From Ricinus communis (Eukaryota > Streptophyta > Magnoliopsida > Malpighiales > Euphorbiaceae): 64,000 bases of DNA. The position numbers and the translations under genes are program-made. Within the stretch, counting starts at the first letter, position 1. The number at the start of each line of letters is the position of its first letter. Of the stretch, positions 11,214 through 22,619 are shown in pieces. The stretch is from contig NC_063259.1 of assembly GCF_019578655.1 (NCBI RefSeq), positions 2,654,001 through 2,718,000 of the forward strand, written 5' to 3'. Below the pieces are notes generated by a model. It saw only the letters and a program-made list of their open reading frames with translations, made no database searches and was not told the origin of the DNA.

Positions 11214-12870
11214 ATGACCAAAAGGTCCAATCCTGATCGAGTAGACCCTCTACTAGAACTAGACCGATCCCTCAAGCGATTGAGGAGGCAATTGAGGAAG
11301 CAATTGAACATATAGGAGGAAGAGATTCAAGTCCGAAAAGCCGTACATGAGAGTGAATCAGGAAATATTACAATATAAATTGCAAACGCCAATGACAAAA
11401 TGACAATAACCGGAAAATGTATGATCTTGCGAAACCATCACTCGAGGGGACGCGAACACGCATTACGAGACCAGATGTTGCCACCAACATTTTAAAATAA
11501 AGCCTAATGTGATTCAGATGGTGTAGTAAACGGTTCAATTCAAAGGCTTGCCAGATGATGATCCTAATTCACATATAGCAAGTTTCTTAGAGATTTGTGA
11601 TACTTTCAAGATTAATGGGACATCATATGACGCAATTCGTCTCTGCTTGTTCCCATTTTTTTCGAGGGATAGAGCAAATCGGTGGCTACAGTCATTACCT
11701 CCTAACACTATCAATACTTGGGATTCTTTGGCGGAGAAATTTCTGTTTAAGTACTTTCCTCCCTTTAAAACTGCTAAACTTAGAAATGACATATCTTCTT
11801 TTGTGCAGTTTGACGATGAGTCGATATATGATACTTGGGATAGGCATAAGGACCTACTGCGATGCTGCCACACCATGGACTACCAATCTGGTTATAGGTA
11901 CAAACTTTTTATAATGGTTTGAATTTGGCTACTAAGCAGATGGTAGATGTAGCTGCAGGTGGTTCTTTGAGCAGCAAGACACCAGAGCAAGCCTAAAGCT
12001 TGATTAAGGAGATGGCCACAAACAATTACTAGTGGCACACTACTAGGAACAGGACGGGACGTCAAGGGAATATACATCAGTTGGATGCCATTACAGCTTT
12101 GGCAGGTGGAGTTATTATCCAAGAAACTTGATCAACTCTAGATGCTTGTCCAAGCAGCTCAAGCAAGCTGTGAGTTTTATGGTGGCCCGCACAACAGTAG
12201 TAATTGTATATTGGGAGGTATGTTTGCTTCCTCTTCTTCATCTAACCATTAATAGGTGGACTATTTGGGAAGTCAGTCTAGGCAACAGAACAACCCGTAC
12301 AACAACACCTATAATCCGGTATGGAAAAATCATCCGAATTTCGGATGGAGGAACAAAAACAACCAGGGGCAACTAGGGTTTTAGCGACTACATCAGTAGC
12401 TACAATAATCTGTTCTCGTGCCTCAATCTCCTTAGACTCAAGAGAAAAAGCTTAACTTAGAGGAGCTGATGATGAAGTTTGTATCCACTTCAGAGACTAG
12501 ATTCCAATAGATGGACGCAGCTCTTAGAAATCAACAGGCCTCTATTCAGAACTTGGAGAATCAGATAGGCTAGATTTCTAAGATGATGACTGAGAGACAG
12601 CCAAGGACTTTGCCTAGTAATATAAAGTCCAACCCTCGAGAGCACGTGAAGGCTATCACTTTAGAATCAGGTAAACAACTATCTAGTTCTATTCCTATTT
12701 CTAATGATGATGATGTTGTGCAAGAAGATTCAGGTAGCAAAGATGGAGATAGCAAGGTGATGGAGCCAGAGAAGATAGAGGGCAGGAAGAAAAGTCCTCC
12801 ATATCCTGCTAGGTTGAAGCAGGAGAAAGTCGATCAGCAATTTGGTAAGTTTCTTGACTTGTTTAAATAA
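11214..12870 (+). pseudogene. gag: Element B: gag pseudogene
   Basis: Starts at ATG 11,214 (MTKRSNPDRVDPLLEL), the same start as gag of D. The capsid-like core is clear at 11,548-11,922: SFLEICDTFKINGTSYDAIR, RLxLFPFFSRDRANRWLQSL and WDSLAEKFLFKYFPPFKTAK. A decayed zinc-knuckle region follows around 12,170-12,230 and the gag tail at 12,583-12,870 (NPREHVKAITLESGKQL). Gag would form the particle that packages element RNA. Multiple stops and at least three frame changes (near 11,300, 11,460 and 11,920) make it non-functional. No splice signal explains the breaks. Confidence 0.85.
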
Positions 12871-13531
12871 TTATGGATTAACTTACCTTTTGTTGAAGCT
12901 ATTTCACAAATGCCTAGGTATGCAAAGTTCTTAAAGGAAATTCTTAGCAACAAAAGGAAGTCAAAGGACTTGGTGATCGTGAACTTAAATGGGGAGTGTT
13001 CGGTTATACTTCAAAATAAATTGCCAGAGAAGAAGCGTGATCCAGGGAGTTTTAATGTCCCTTGTGTATTTGGTAATTTACCAATTAGCAATTCTTTAGC
13101 TGATTTAGGAGCTAGCATTAATTTAATGCCGTACAGTCTGTTTACCAAGTTAGGGCTGGGTGAGACAAAATCCACTAAGATGAGCATACAGTTAGCTAAA
13201 TAGGACTGTTAAGTATTCTAGGGGTATTGTGGAAGATGTACTTATAAAGGTTGACAAATTTACATTTCCAGTTGACTTTATGATCATGGACATGGATAGT
13301 GAGAGTAACGTACTTTTAATTCTAGGTCGACCTTTCCTTGCAACGTCTAGGGCTATTATAGATGTTTGTGATGGGAAGCTTGAACTTAGGGAAGGAGATG
13401 AAACTGTCACTTTTGATTTTAATAATTCTATGAGACAGTCCTTAGATCATGATGTTGTGTTTTCTGTTGATTTACTTGATGATGTTATTGATACACAGTT
13501 ACAAGAGATATTGCTTGATGATTGCAGGTAG
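12871..13531 (+). pseudogene. pol: Element B: aspartic protease domain
   Basis: Two overlapping frames, 12,910-13,203 and 13,229-13,531, give PRYAKFLKEILSNKRK, the active-site motif ADLGASINLMP, VDKFTFPVDFMIMDMD, then LLILGRPFLATSRAIIDVCDG. This is the retropepsin-like protease that cuts Gag-Pol; the DLGA form of the catalytic motif is usual in Athila/Tat elements. A frameshift and stop near 13,201 split it. The catalytic Asp is present, so the break, not the active site, kills it. Confidence 0.86.
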
Positions 13532-13884
13532 AGGATGAGCATGACCTATCTAATGAGAGTGTGTTGGAGCAGCTTGCATTTTTGTTAGCTAATGAACCAG
13601 GCAAGAATCCTAATAAGTTTATTGAGATTGATAGGGAAGGTGTGCAGAAATTGAGGCCATCACTTGAGGAACCACCAGTCCTTGAGTTGAAAGAGCTCCC
13701 AAAACACCTCAATTACGCATAATTATGTGAGGATAATAGGTTGCCTATCATCCTAGCAGCAAACTTGACACTTGAAGAGAGGGAGATGACTTTGGCCTCT
13801 CTTAGGAAGTACTAGAAGGCATTTGCTTGAAAAATTTCTAACATTCCTGGGATTAGTCCTAGCTACTGCTCGCACAAGATCCTT
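13532..13884 (+). pseudogene. pol: Element B: protease-RT linker
   Basis: Contains EDEHDLSNESVLEQLAFLLA, then LRPSLEEPPVLELKELPKHL and TLASLRKY, a conserved spacer between protease and RT also found in C, D and F. Stops at about 13,720 and 13,815 break it. Confidence 0.75.
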
Positions 13885-14613
13885 ATGGAGGATAGTCACA
13901 GGCCAGTGGTGCAACCACAGTGTAGACTGAACTCGAACATGAAAGAAGTGGTTAAAAAGAAGGTAATTAAACTTCTTGATGCAAGTTTGATTTACCCTGT
14001 ATCTGATAGTTCCTGGGTTAGTCCTATGCAGGTAGTTCCCAAGAAGGGAGGGATGATTGTGGTTAAAAATGAGAAGGACAAGCTTATACTAACCAAAATG
14101 GTAACAGGCTTTCGAGTGTGTATAGATTACAGGAGGCTAAATGATGCCACTCGGAAGGACCATTTTCCCTTTCCTTTTATTGACCAAATGTTGGAAAGGT
14201 TGTCTAGGCATATGTTTTATTATTTTCTAGATGGTTTTTCAAGTTACTTCCAGATTTCCATTGCACCTGAAGAACAGAAGAAGACAACCTTTACGTGCCC
14301 CTATGGTACGTTTGCTTATAGGATGATGCCATTCGGATTGTGCAATGCACCTGTAACTTTTCAAAGGTGTATGATGGCAGTCTTCCACAATATGATTTAG
14401 GAGTCCATGGAGGTCTTTATGGATGATTTTTCTGTATTTGGTAACTCTTTTACTCACTGTTTACACAATCTAAAATGCATGCTTGAGCGTTGTGTGGATA
14501 TTAACCTAGTTCTTAATTGGGAAAAGTGTCATTTTATAGTTAGGGAAGGTATAGTGCTAGGACACAAAATTTCGCATGAGGGGATGGAAGTCGATAGGGC
14601 CAAGGTGGATACT
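13885..14613 (+). pseudogene. pol: Element B: reverse transcriptase, N-terminal two thirds
   Basis: Encodes the RT fingers and palm: VIKLLDASLIYPVSDSSWVS, VCIDYRRLNDATRKDHFPFP, the first catalytic region FLDGFSSYFQISIAPEEQKK, TFAYRMMPFGLCNAPVTFQR, and the catalytic box VFMDDFSVFG. The enzyme makes DNA from element RNA. A stop at about 14,399 breaks the frame. Element D has inserted after VDRAKVDT at 14,613 and the gene continues at 19,701. The Asp of the first palm motif is present (FLDGF), as are both Asp residues of FMDD. Confidence 0.9.
14609..14613. repeat. Target-site duplication ATACT, left of D
   Basis: ATACT precedes TGATGCATGC of D and recurs at 19,696-19,700 after its ATATCA end. 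It lies within RT coding sequence of B. Confidence 0.92.
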
Positions 14614-14822
14614 TGATGCATGCTAAACACAACTAGCAGTCTACAGGCAAGTGCACCTATCGAATGTAGTCTAGCTATGGCAAGTATCAATATCGTATCC
14701 CATAGGAACTGAGAAACTACTACTACCTGGCTATTTCTCTTATCTATCCGATCAAAAGGTGGTGAAGATTATTAACTAAAAATGATGAGAATGCAATTGA
14801 AAGCTAAATTTTAACAAAGAGA
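14614..14822 (-). repeat. Element D: 3' LTR remnant
   Basis: Matches 18,192-18,405 of the 5' LTR, then breaks into the 3' untranslated region near 14,825. More than 1.2 kb of LTR is missing, yet the TSD next to it is intact. Confidence 0.8.
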
Positions 14823-15081
14823 ATGAGAATTGATAAACATCCTAAGTATATAAGAGTTGGGAAGATAAACAAAAGGCTAATAAACATCCTAAGTATCCTA
14901 AATATATACATCATCAATAATACAATACATAACAATCGAAAAACATAAGCAAAAGAAAAGCTAAAACAATGACTTACCCATCCCACACTTGAAGGACACA
15001 CTGTCCGCAGTGTATAAAAGAGTTGGGAAGCAACATAATAATTATAAAAAGGAAAAGAGATAAATACGAAGAAATACTGCC
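14823..15081 (-). promoter_or_regulatory. Element D: 3' region with hairpin and AAGTGTGGGA tract
   Basis: Aligns with 22,720-22,940 of B. The hairpin is at 14,998-15,013: ACACTG, a 4-base loop, CAGTGT, six perfect pairs. On the minus strand the tract AAGTGTGGGA follows at 14,981-14,990. Confidence 0.6.
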
Positions 15082-15135
15082 CTACTCATCCTGCTGGGCT
15101 AGTGATGGAGGTGGTGGTGCTAGAGGAAATGGCAT
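15082..15135 (-). pseudogene. Element D: remnant of the 3' mini-ORF
   Basis: Seventeen codons on the minus strand ending in APPPPSLAQQDE, matching APPPPSAARQDE at the end of the B mini-ORF (22,620-22,718). The upstream repeats, TATA box, leader and N-terminus are deleted at a short T-rich microhomology. Confidence 0.5.
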
Positions 15136-15282
15136 ATAAAACTTAAAAATTAAATAAAAATGAAGACTAAAACTATAAAATGTTCCAAAATCAATGATCA
15201 GGATGTTAAAAATATAAAATAAAAGTTAGGATGCCTTCCAAAAGCGCTTCTTTTTTCCCCGAGTCATTTAGCTAGACCCGTT

Positions 15283-15713
15283 GACCACTCTTTTCATGTG
15301 CAGGTTTACCTTGCACTGCGGTTGAAGTGTCAGGTTATGGATATCGTCTATAAGAATATTGGGTGAGCAATAAGTGTGGCTAATCCCTGGAATGTCAGCA
15401 TTCTTCTAAGAAATGCCTTTTGGTACTTCCTTAGAGAGGGCAATGTCATCTCCCGCACCTCAGGTGTCAAGACTGCTGCTGAAATGTCAAGCAAACTGTT
15501 GTCTTTGTCTAGATATGCATAGTCGATATGCTTTAGGAGCTCTTTCAACTCAAGAACTAGTGGTGCCTCAATTGATGGTCTCAACTTCTGCACACCTACC
15601 CTGTCAAATACAATAAACTTATTATCTTCTTCGCTTGGCTCATTTGCTAACAAAAATTCAAGCTGCTCTAACACTTTCTTATTTGATAGCTCATGCTCAT
15701 CTTCCATTGGCAA
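15283..15713 (-). pseudogene. pol: Element D: protease-RT linker and RT-integrase deletion scar
   Basis: Minus-strand frame from EDEHELSNKKVLEQLEFLLA through LRPSIEAPLVLELKELLKHI and LPSLRKYQKAFLRR to the first RT residues (LHMKRVV). At about 15,280 it fuses to the post-integrase sequence (S, stop, MTRGKKKRFW), equivalent to 21,660-21,700 of B. RT, RNase H and integrase are completely absent. Confidence 0.78.
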
Positions 15714-15779
15714 AGTAACTTGTAGAGGGTCTTCAACCTATATTTCCTGCAACTGTATCTCAACAACATCATCAAGTAC

Positions 15780-16330
15780 ATTAATAAAATACACAACATC
15801 ATCATGATCTAAATTCTATTGCATGGAATTATTCAAGTCAAAGGTGACAGTCTCATTCCCTACCCTAAGTTCAAGTTTTTCATCACAAGCATCTATAATT
15901 GCCCTAAATGTTGCAAGGAAAGGTCTACCTAGAATCAAAAGTACACTACTCTCACCATCCATGTCTAAGATCATAAAGTTAACAGGAAATATGAATTTAT
16001 CCACCTTAACAAGCACATTCTCTACAATACCATAGGATACTTGACTAACCTATCAGCTAGTTGTATACTCATCTTAGTAGGTTTTGTCTCTCCCAGCCCC
16101 AACTTAGCAAATAAGTTGTACGACATTACATTAATGCTAGCTCCTAAATCAGCTAAAGCATCACTAATAATTAAGTCACCTATAACACAAGGGATAGTAA
16201 AACTCCCTAGATTTTCCAGTAACTTGTTTTGGAAAATCGCCGAACGTTCCTCGTTAAGCGTCATGAATGCCAAGTCCTTAAACTACCTTTTATTGCTAAG
16301 GATTTCCTTTAAGAACTTCGCATATCTAGG
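15780..16330 (-). pseudogene. pol: Element D: aspartic protease domain
   Basis: Minus strand: MTLNEERSAIFQNKL, CVIGDLIISDALADLGASIN (catalytic DLGA intact), then VDKFIFPVNFMILDMD and LLILGRPFLATFRAIIDACD. Two frames are joined near 16,020, where a frame change occurs. Same domain order and motif as in B and F. Confidence 0.83.
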
Positions 16331-16639
16331 CATCTACGAAATAGCTTCAACAAAAGGTAAGTTTATGTTCAGTTGCTTAAATACATCAAGAAATTTACCA
16401 AACTGCTGCTCGACTTGCGCTTGCTTCAACCTAACAGGGTACATAATTTTGGGCTGGTATTCCCTTAGTGGAATCTTCTTTGCCTCTTCCTTCTCTAGTT
16501 CCTTCACCTTGTTATCTTCAACCTTTCTGCTTAATTCTACCTATGCATCAACATCATTATTAGAAATAGGAGAAGAACCAGGAATATAATTACCTGACCG
16601 TAAAGTGATTGCGTTCACATGCTCTCTTGGGTTGGACTC

Positions 16640-18032
16640 TATATTGCTAGGGAAAGTCCCTAGTTGCCTCTCAGCCATCATCTTAGAAACCTGGCCTATT
16701 TGATTCTCTAAGTTATAAAAGGAGGCCTATTGATTTCTAAGAGTTGTGTCCGTTTACTGGAATCTGGTGTTTGAAGTGGACACAAACTTCATCATCAGCT
16801 CCTCTAAGTTAGGATTCTTCTCTTAAGTCTGAGGAGACTGAGGTGGGAGAATAAATTATTGCAGTTGCTGATGTAGCTGCTGAAACCCTAGTGGCCCCTG
16901 GCTGTTGTTGTTCCTCCATCCGAAGTTCGGATGATTTCTCCATCCCGGTTTATAAGTGTTGCTATACGGGTTGTTCTGTTGCGTAGGCTGACTCCCCATA
17001 TACTCCACCTTTTCATGGTTAGATGAAGAAGAAGCAAACATACCTCTCGAAAAATAGTTATTACTAAAATGCGGGCCACCAGAAAACTCATAACTTGCTT
17101 AAGTTGCTTGGACAGGCATCTGGAGTTAATCAAGTTTCTTGGATAATAACTCCACTTGAACCGCCAAGGCTACAGTGGCATCCAACTGGTGTACACTCCT
17201 TTGACGTCTCGTCATGCTCCTAGTAGTCTGCCACTAGTAATTGTTTGTGGCCATCTCCTCTATCAAGCTTTGGGCTTGCTTTAGTGTCTTGCTGCTCAAA
17301 GAACCACTTGCAGCTGCATTTACCATCTGCCTAGTAGCCAAACTCAAACCATTATAAAAAGTTTGTACCTGTAACCAGATTGGTAGTCCATGGTGTGGGC
17401 AGCATCACAGTAAGTCCTTATACCTCTCCCAGGTGTCGTACATTGACTCATCGTCAAACTGCACAAAAGTAGATATGTCATTTCTAAGTTCAGTTATTTT
17501 AGAGGAAAGTACTTAAACATAAATTTCTCTGCCAAAGAATCCCAAGTAGTGATAGTGTTTGGAGGTAGCAACTGTAGCCATCGTTTTGCTCTAAAAGAAA
17601 ATGGAAACAAGCGGAGACGAATTGCATCATCTGTTGTCCTATTAATCTTGAAGGTATCACAAATCTCAAAGAAACTCGATATTTGCGCGTTAGGATCCTC
17701 ATCTAGCAAGCTCTGAACTAAACCGTTTACTACACCATCTGAATCGCATTAAGCTTTATTTCAAAATTATTCGCGGCAACAGCTAGTCTCATAATGCATA
17801 TTCGTATCCCCTCCAGTAATGGTTTCACAAAATCATACATTGTTCGGTTATTCTCATTGTTATCATTGGCATCTGCCATCTTTACTGTAATGTTTTCTGA
17901 TTCACTCTCGTGTACTGCTTTCCCAACCTGGATCTCTTCCTCCTCTATGTTCATTCGCTCCCTCATCTGCTTGAGGGATCGCTCTGGTTCTAGTAGAGGG
18001 TCTACTCGATCAGGATTGGACCTCCTGGTCAT
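16640..18032 (-). pseudogene. gag: Element D: gag pseudogene
   Basis: Starts at ATG 18,032 (MTRRSNPDRVDPLLEPERSL), collinear with gag of B. The first 100 codons are open. The capsid core (PNAQISSFFEICDTFKINRT, WDSLAEKFMFKYFPLK) is at 17,494-17,709. The Asn/Gly-rich stretch after the zinc knuckle (NPYSNTYKPGWRNHPNFGWR) is at 16,856-17,041 and the gag tail ends near 16,640. Stops and frame changes separate these blocks. The zinc knuckle itself is decayed: the Cys codons around 17,090 read as Ser/Phe/Tyr. Confidence 0.84.
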
Positions 18033-18167
18033 ACACTACCTGAAACAAAGAATAACCAACAACACAAATGAATAAAAGAATAAAATTGAACAAAAATAAA
18101 TAAAGAATAAAGAATAAATGGCTAAATTAACAAGAACACACAGTTCACAATATTTCTCAAAACAAAG

Positions 18168-18185
18168 TCCCCAGCAATGGCGCCA
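18168..18185 (-). other. Element D: primer binding site
   Basis: Minus strand TGGCGCCATTGCTGGGGA, six bases after the LTR end GCATCA. Best preserved Athila/Tat-type primer site here along with that of E; usually assigned to tRNA-Asp. Confidence 0.8.
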
Positions 18186-18191
18186 ACAACT

Positions 18192-19695
18192 TGATGCATG
18201 TTAAACACGACTAGCAGTCTACAGGCAAGTGCACCTATCGAATGTCATCTAGCTTTGGTAAGTACCAATATCATATCCCACGGGAACTGAGAAACTACTG
18301 CTACTACACTATTCCTATTATCTAACCGATCAAAAGGTGGTGAAGATTATTAACTAAAAATGATTGAGAATGCAATTGAAAGCTAAATTTTAACAAAGAG
18401 AATGAGAGTTGAAGAAGGACAATAAGATGAGTTAACCCAATTGGGGATCACTTTAGTTAGCTGGCTTACAAACAATAAATTATGAATTGATTGATTAAGA
18501 ATTGCAATCTGTGGATAATTTCTTGACTGAATTGGCTTCTCTCTCGAGTTAACCAATTCCTAACCCTAAAGATCTAAAGTTGGAATCTCTTCCTAACAGT
18601 CGATTTTAGAATAGCATTAATCTCTAAATTACTGCTAATAAGAGTGTCTAGTTCTTATTCTAGTAAGCTATTACACTTATATCTCGGATGCAAATCACCT
18701 AATCACACAAGCAGTTGTCCAAACTCAATTGAATTTCTCAATTACAAAAGAATTCTTAAACTGATTCAATAATGAAGAAGAAACAATAAATTTTATTATA
18801 CTTGAATGAAAAATACAATTTTAAATCAATAATCGAATCATTTAAGCACAAAAGAAGCCTAGCATGGCTAAAGATCGCCCCCAAATGGGTTTGATAGAAT
18901 TAGTTACACAAGTTCATGATTAAACTAAAACAAGAATTGAATACAAAGTAGACAAGAATTGAAAAGAACATGAACACCCTTTTCTCATATGGCGAGATGC
19001 TATCCCCTCTTGAATAACACTGTAACAAAACTCTACAGCTCAAAATCTCTTTCTTCTTTCCTTTGAGTCTTCGATCCAATCCTCAAGGGCAGCTATCTTG
19101 ATGATGTTGAAGTGGAATTCATCTCTGTTTTTCTCTTCTTGATCGTCCCGAAGTTAGCTTTTAGGGTCTATCTTGAATACTCCAAAGTTCTCTTTTTCTG
19201 TTTGCGTGGCCTCTTCCTCTCTTTCTTTTTCTTTTCTTTTAACTTAGGTTTCGGGATTCAACACGGCCTGGATTTGGGCGTGTTGGTCAGCATGGCCCAA
19301 ATCCATGCTGTGTTGATCTAAAAGTGTACTTTCGAACTTATTCAGGGGCTGTGCTCCTCAGCACGAACATGCTCCTAGGCCGTTTCACTCTCGGAAATCA
19401 TGTTGCAAATCGCTTCTTTACGCATAAGTAAGGCATTTCAGCATGCCTTCTGACCTTGACCGTGCTCCTCAGTACGCACGTGTGGGCAGGGTTTGTTGAA
19501 TAGTATAACGCGCCCGATTCATCCATTTCTTCCAGATTCCGGTTCGATTTCTCTCCAACTTTGATAATGTGCCTAGAAAAACACTTGAGACACAAAAAAA
19601 ACTAAAATAAGGTGATTCTAATACAAAAACACATAAGTTGCTCTAAAAATAACTCAAAATCAAGCATGCAAACATATGTAATATCAAGGATATCA
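18192..19695 (-). repeat. Element D: 5' LTR
   Basis: Minus strand from TGATATCCTTGATATTACAT at 19,695 to GCATCA at 18,192, 1,504 bases, collinear with the B 3' LTR (24,203-25,688). CACG/CGTG words cluster at 19,255-19,510. Confidence 0.9.
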
Positions 19696-20420
19696 ATACT
19701 ATTGCTAAATTACCCCACCTAGTTCAGTTAAGGCTATTAAGAGCTTCTTAGGTCATGCAGGATTCTATAGGAGGTTCATTAAGAACTTATCTAAGATTGC
19801 TAGACCTTTAACTCAATTGCTTGTAAAGGATGTACCTTTTGTATTTTTTGATGATTGTTTATAGGATTTTGAGTTATTGAAAGAGAAACTAACCACAGCC
19901 CCGATTATGGTTTCACCTAATTGGAAACTGTCATTTGAGCTTATATGCGATGCTAGTGATTTTGTAGTTGGAGCTATTTTAGGACAGAGGAAAGATAAGA
20001 AGTTCCAACTAATTTACTATGCTAGCAAGACATTGACTGATGCCTAGGAGCACTACGCCACCATTAAAAAGGAGGTTATGGCTATTGTTTTTGCATTTGA
20101 CAAGTTCATATCTAATTTGGTGCTATCAAAGACTATGGTCTACACGGACCATTCAGCACTCAGGTACTTGCTTAACAAGAATGATGCAAAGCCTAGACTT
20201 ATTCATTAGATTCTATTATTGCATGAGTTCAATATTGAGATCAAGGATAAGAAAGGTGCTGAGAACTTAGTGGCAGACCACCTTTTTAGGCTAGAAAACC
20301 TGACTTTGGAGGTGCTTGATAAAAGTGCAATTGATGACAAATTTACGAATGAGTTCCTATGCTCAGTTCAGGTTAATTCTGATATCCCTTGGTTTTCTAA
20401 TTCTGCAAACGATCTAGTTG
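19696..20420 (+). pseudogene. pol: Element B: RT C-terminus and RNase H
   Basis: Resumes the RT of B after [14 protein letters not shown] and [18 protein letters not shown], then RNase H. The RNase H acidic residues are visible: ICDASDFVVGA (Asp), KKEVMAIVF (Glu), YTDHSALRYL (Asp) and VADHLFRLE (Asp). RNase H removes the RNA template strand during reverse transcription. Stops at about 19,863, 20,046 and 20,207 and a frame change break it. The duplicated ATACT (19,696-19,700) marks the insertion site of D. Confidence 0.87.
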
Positions 20421-21720
20421 CTAAAGTCCTTCCAAAGGATATGAAATTTCAGCAAAAGAAGAAATTCTTTTCTGAATTGAAATACTACATTTGGGAGGAC
20501 CCTTTCTTGTTCATAGTTTGTGCAGATAAGGTTATTCGGCAATGTGTACATGGGGAGAAGATCCTCCAGATTTTGAAGCATTGCCATGAAAGACCAACAG
20601 GAGGTCATTAAGCTGCCAATCACACAACTAGGAAGGTGTTAGACTTTGGATTCTACTCGCCGATGATCTTTAGGGATGCTAGAGCATTTATTCAGGTCTG
20701 TGATGCATGCCAAAGATCAAGTAACATCTCTACTCGCAATGAGATGCCCTAAACAAACATTGAAGCTGTTGAGATTTTTGATGTTTAGGGCATCGACTTC
20801 ATAGGACCTTTCCCTTCCTCCTATTGCAATAAATACATTTTGGTTGTCATTGAATACTTTTCTAAGTGGGCCGAAGTGCAAGATCTTCCCACTGATAATG
20901 CCAGGGTAGTTACAAGATTCCTCAAAAGACTATTTGCTAGGTTCGGGACACCTAGAGCTCTTATTAGTGACAGGGGGACTCATTTATGTAATGCCTAGTT
21001 AGAAAAGGTGCCTAAACGCTGTGATGTATTTCACAGGTTTCTACACCCTATAACCCACAAACTAGTGAGCAAGTGGAGTGCACTAATAAGGGTTTGAAAT
21101 GGATTTTAGAGAAAACTGTAGGAGTGAGTAGGAAGGACAGGGCAGAGAAGCTAGATGATGCCTTGTGGGCATTTAGGACGGCCTATTGTACTTACAACTA
21201 GTTTTACATCATATAGGCTAGTTTATGGGAAAGCATGCCATTTGCCTGTTGAACTTGAGCATAAAGCATTGTGGGCTTTGAAAACTTGCAATTTTGATAT
21301 TGTTAATGTAGGTAAATATAGACAGTGGCCGCTTAATGAGTTGGAAGAGTGGCGTAACCAAGCATATGGCAACTCCTTAATCTACACTTGATAAGAGGCT
21401 AAGGAGCACCAAAGGAGTTCCAATGTGTTATTATATAACTCATGACTCCGGCTCTTTCCTAGGAAGCTAAAGAACCATTGGTCAAGACTATTCACCATCC
21501 AACAAGTTTTCCTGTATAGCACAATGGAATTGCACTATCCAAATAAGGAAAACTTCAAGGTCAATGGGCATAGGTGGAAGCATTAATATGGTGACTCATT
21601 AGAGCTCGAGAAGCGAGTCAACCTTGTGCTGTATCAACAAGAGTAGCTTAAGCATTATGAGTCCAGCTAAATGACTCCGGGAGAAAAAGAAGCGCTTTTG
21701 GGAGGCACCCCAACTTTTAT
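20421..21720 (+). pseudogene. pol: Element B: integrase
   Basis: HHCC zinc-binding N-terminus: [10 protein letters not shown], then [10 protein letters not shown]. The catalytic core has Asp in [12 protein letters not shown], Asp in LISDRGTHLCN, and Glu in the QVECTNKGLK-like stretch near 21,075. The C-terminal part ([32 protein letters not shown]) ends with the stretch before GGTPTF at about 21,715. Integrase joins element DNA to the host chromosome. Stops (for example 20,610, 20,752, 20,789, 20,999) and frame changes near 21,040 and 21,190 inactivate it. No chromodomain follows, as expected for non-chromovirus Athila/Tat elements. Confidence 0.87.
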
Positions 21721-21922
21721 TTTATGTTTATTTAAACATTTTGATCATTGATTTTGGAACATTATTGTTTCTAGTTTAGTCTTCATTTTCATTTAGTTTT
21801 CTTTTCAAGTTTTATATGCCATTTAAATGTTTAGAGATATGTGGAAGGTAACTTGAATGTTTAACTGTTAAGAATTGTAGGAAATTGCACGTGAAAAAGT
21901 GCCTAAAATGAATTCTGGGTTT
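21721..21922 (+). other. Element B: spacer after integrase
   Basis: AT-rich non-coding spacer between the end of integrase and the tandem repeats. I see no ORF or signal. Confidence 0.6.
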
Positions 21923-22315
21923 CAGCACGGTCTTGGTGGCTCAACACAGCTGTGACCACACCTGTGCTGGTCAACACGGACGTGTTGTGGGCAACCAAAC
22001 TGTGTTGAGAGAAACATGTAATTTCAGCACGTCTTCCGGGAATAGCACGATTTGTGGAAATGATCGTGCCAAACAACACGCCCGTGTTGTGAGCAACCAA
22101 ACCGTGTTGAGCTGAAATGGGAATTCAGCACGTCTTCTGAGAGTAACATGAGTTATGAACACGGGTCATATGAGGCAACACATCCATGTTTTGGGCACCC
22201 AAACCATGTTGACTGAAAAAAATGGACTTTAGCACGTTTTTCGCGACTAACACGTGCTGGGAGATTGGCCTGCTGATCAGCACGGGTTGGAACACGAGCG
22301 TGCTAGCCTCAACGT
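21923..22315 (+). repeat. Element B: ~102-base degenerate tandem repeats rich in CACG/CGTG
   Basis: Units begin at 21,923, 22,025, 22,126 and about 22,230 (CAGCACG... starts), spacing 102, 101 and 104 bases. Each holds the words AACACG..CGTGTTG and GGCAACCAAAC.GTGTTGA or close variants. The repeats stop just before a TATATAA box. Confidence 0.75.
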
Positions 22316-22619
22316 CTATATAAGCTGCGCTATATCGCAAGTAGCAAAATTTTCACTCTCCTCTCTTTTCACATGTATAGGCTGATATCCTCTCCCTCTT
22401 TTCCTTTAATTTTCAAGTGTTTTTCCGGCAAATCAAGTAAGTTTCTTCCTTAACTTTGTTCAATACTCCATTTTGGTATGTTATTTTACTATTTTATGTA
22501 ATTTAGTTCATTATTTCTAAGATTATTGATATTGTTTCTTATTTTTAATGTCTTTGTTAATTTTGTTATTTCTCTAATTTGTCACTTTTGTTAAATTGGC
22601 AGCCTTGCAGCAGAATAGG
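22316..22619 (+). promoter_or_regulatory. Element B: TATA box, leader and probable intron before the mini-ORF
   Basis: CTATATAAG at 22,316-22,324 follows the repeats. A CT-rich leader leads to the donor CAA|GTAAGTTTC at 22,437. A T-rich stretch ends in AG at 22,602 (or 22,610), ten to eighteen bases before the ATG at 22,620. F has the same order (see 50,872-51,323). This looks like a separate promoter with a 5' intron; it is inferred from sequence only. Confidence 0.5.

Larger units (their letters stand above)
14614..19695 (-). mobile_element. Element D: deleted relative of B inserted in B's RT gene
   Basis: D is about 5.1 kb in minus orientation with a perfect ATACT duplication. It has a full 5' LTR (18,192-19,695), primer site, gag, protease and protease-RT linker. 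Then a junction at about 15,280 jumps from the first residues of RT to the sequence after integrase. A second deletion removes most of the 3' ORF region. A third fuses the 3' region to only the last ~205 bases of the 3' LTR. The LTR belongs to the same family as that of B. It lacks RT, RNase H and integrase. Confidence 0.88.

Noticed and set aside
16041..16589. Open frame of 182 codons on the plus strand
   Set aside because: It is the opposite strand of the protease and gag tail of D; the minus strand carries the DLGA and GRPFLAT motifs.
21923..22315. CRISPR-like array
   Set aside because: Period ~102 with diverged units, no short identical repeats or unique spacers, and a plant retroelement context.
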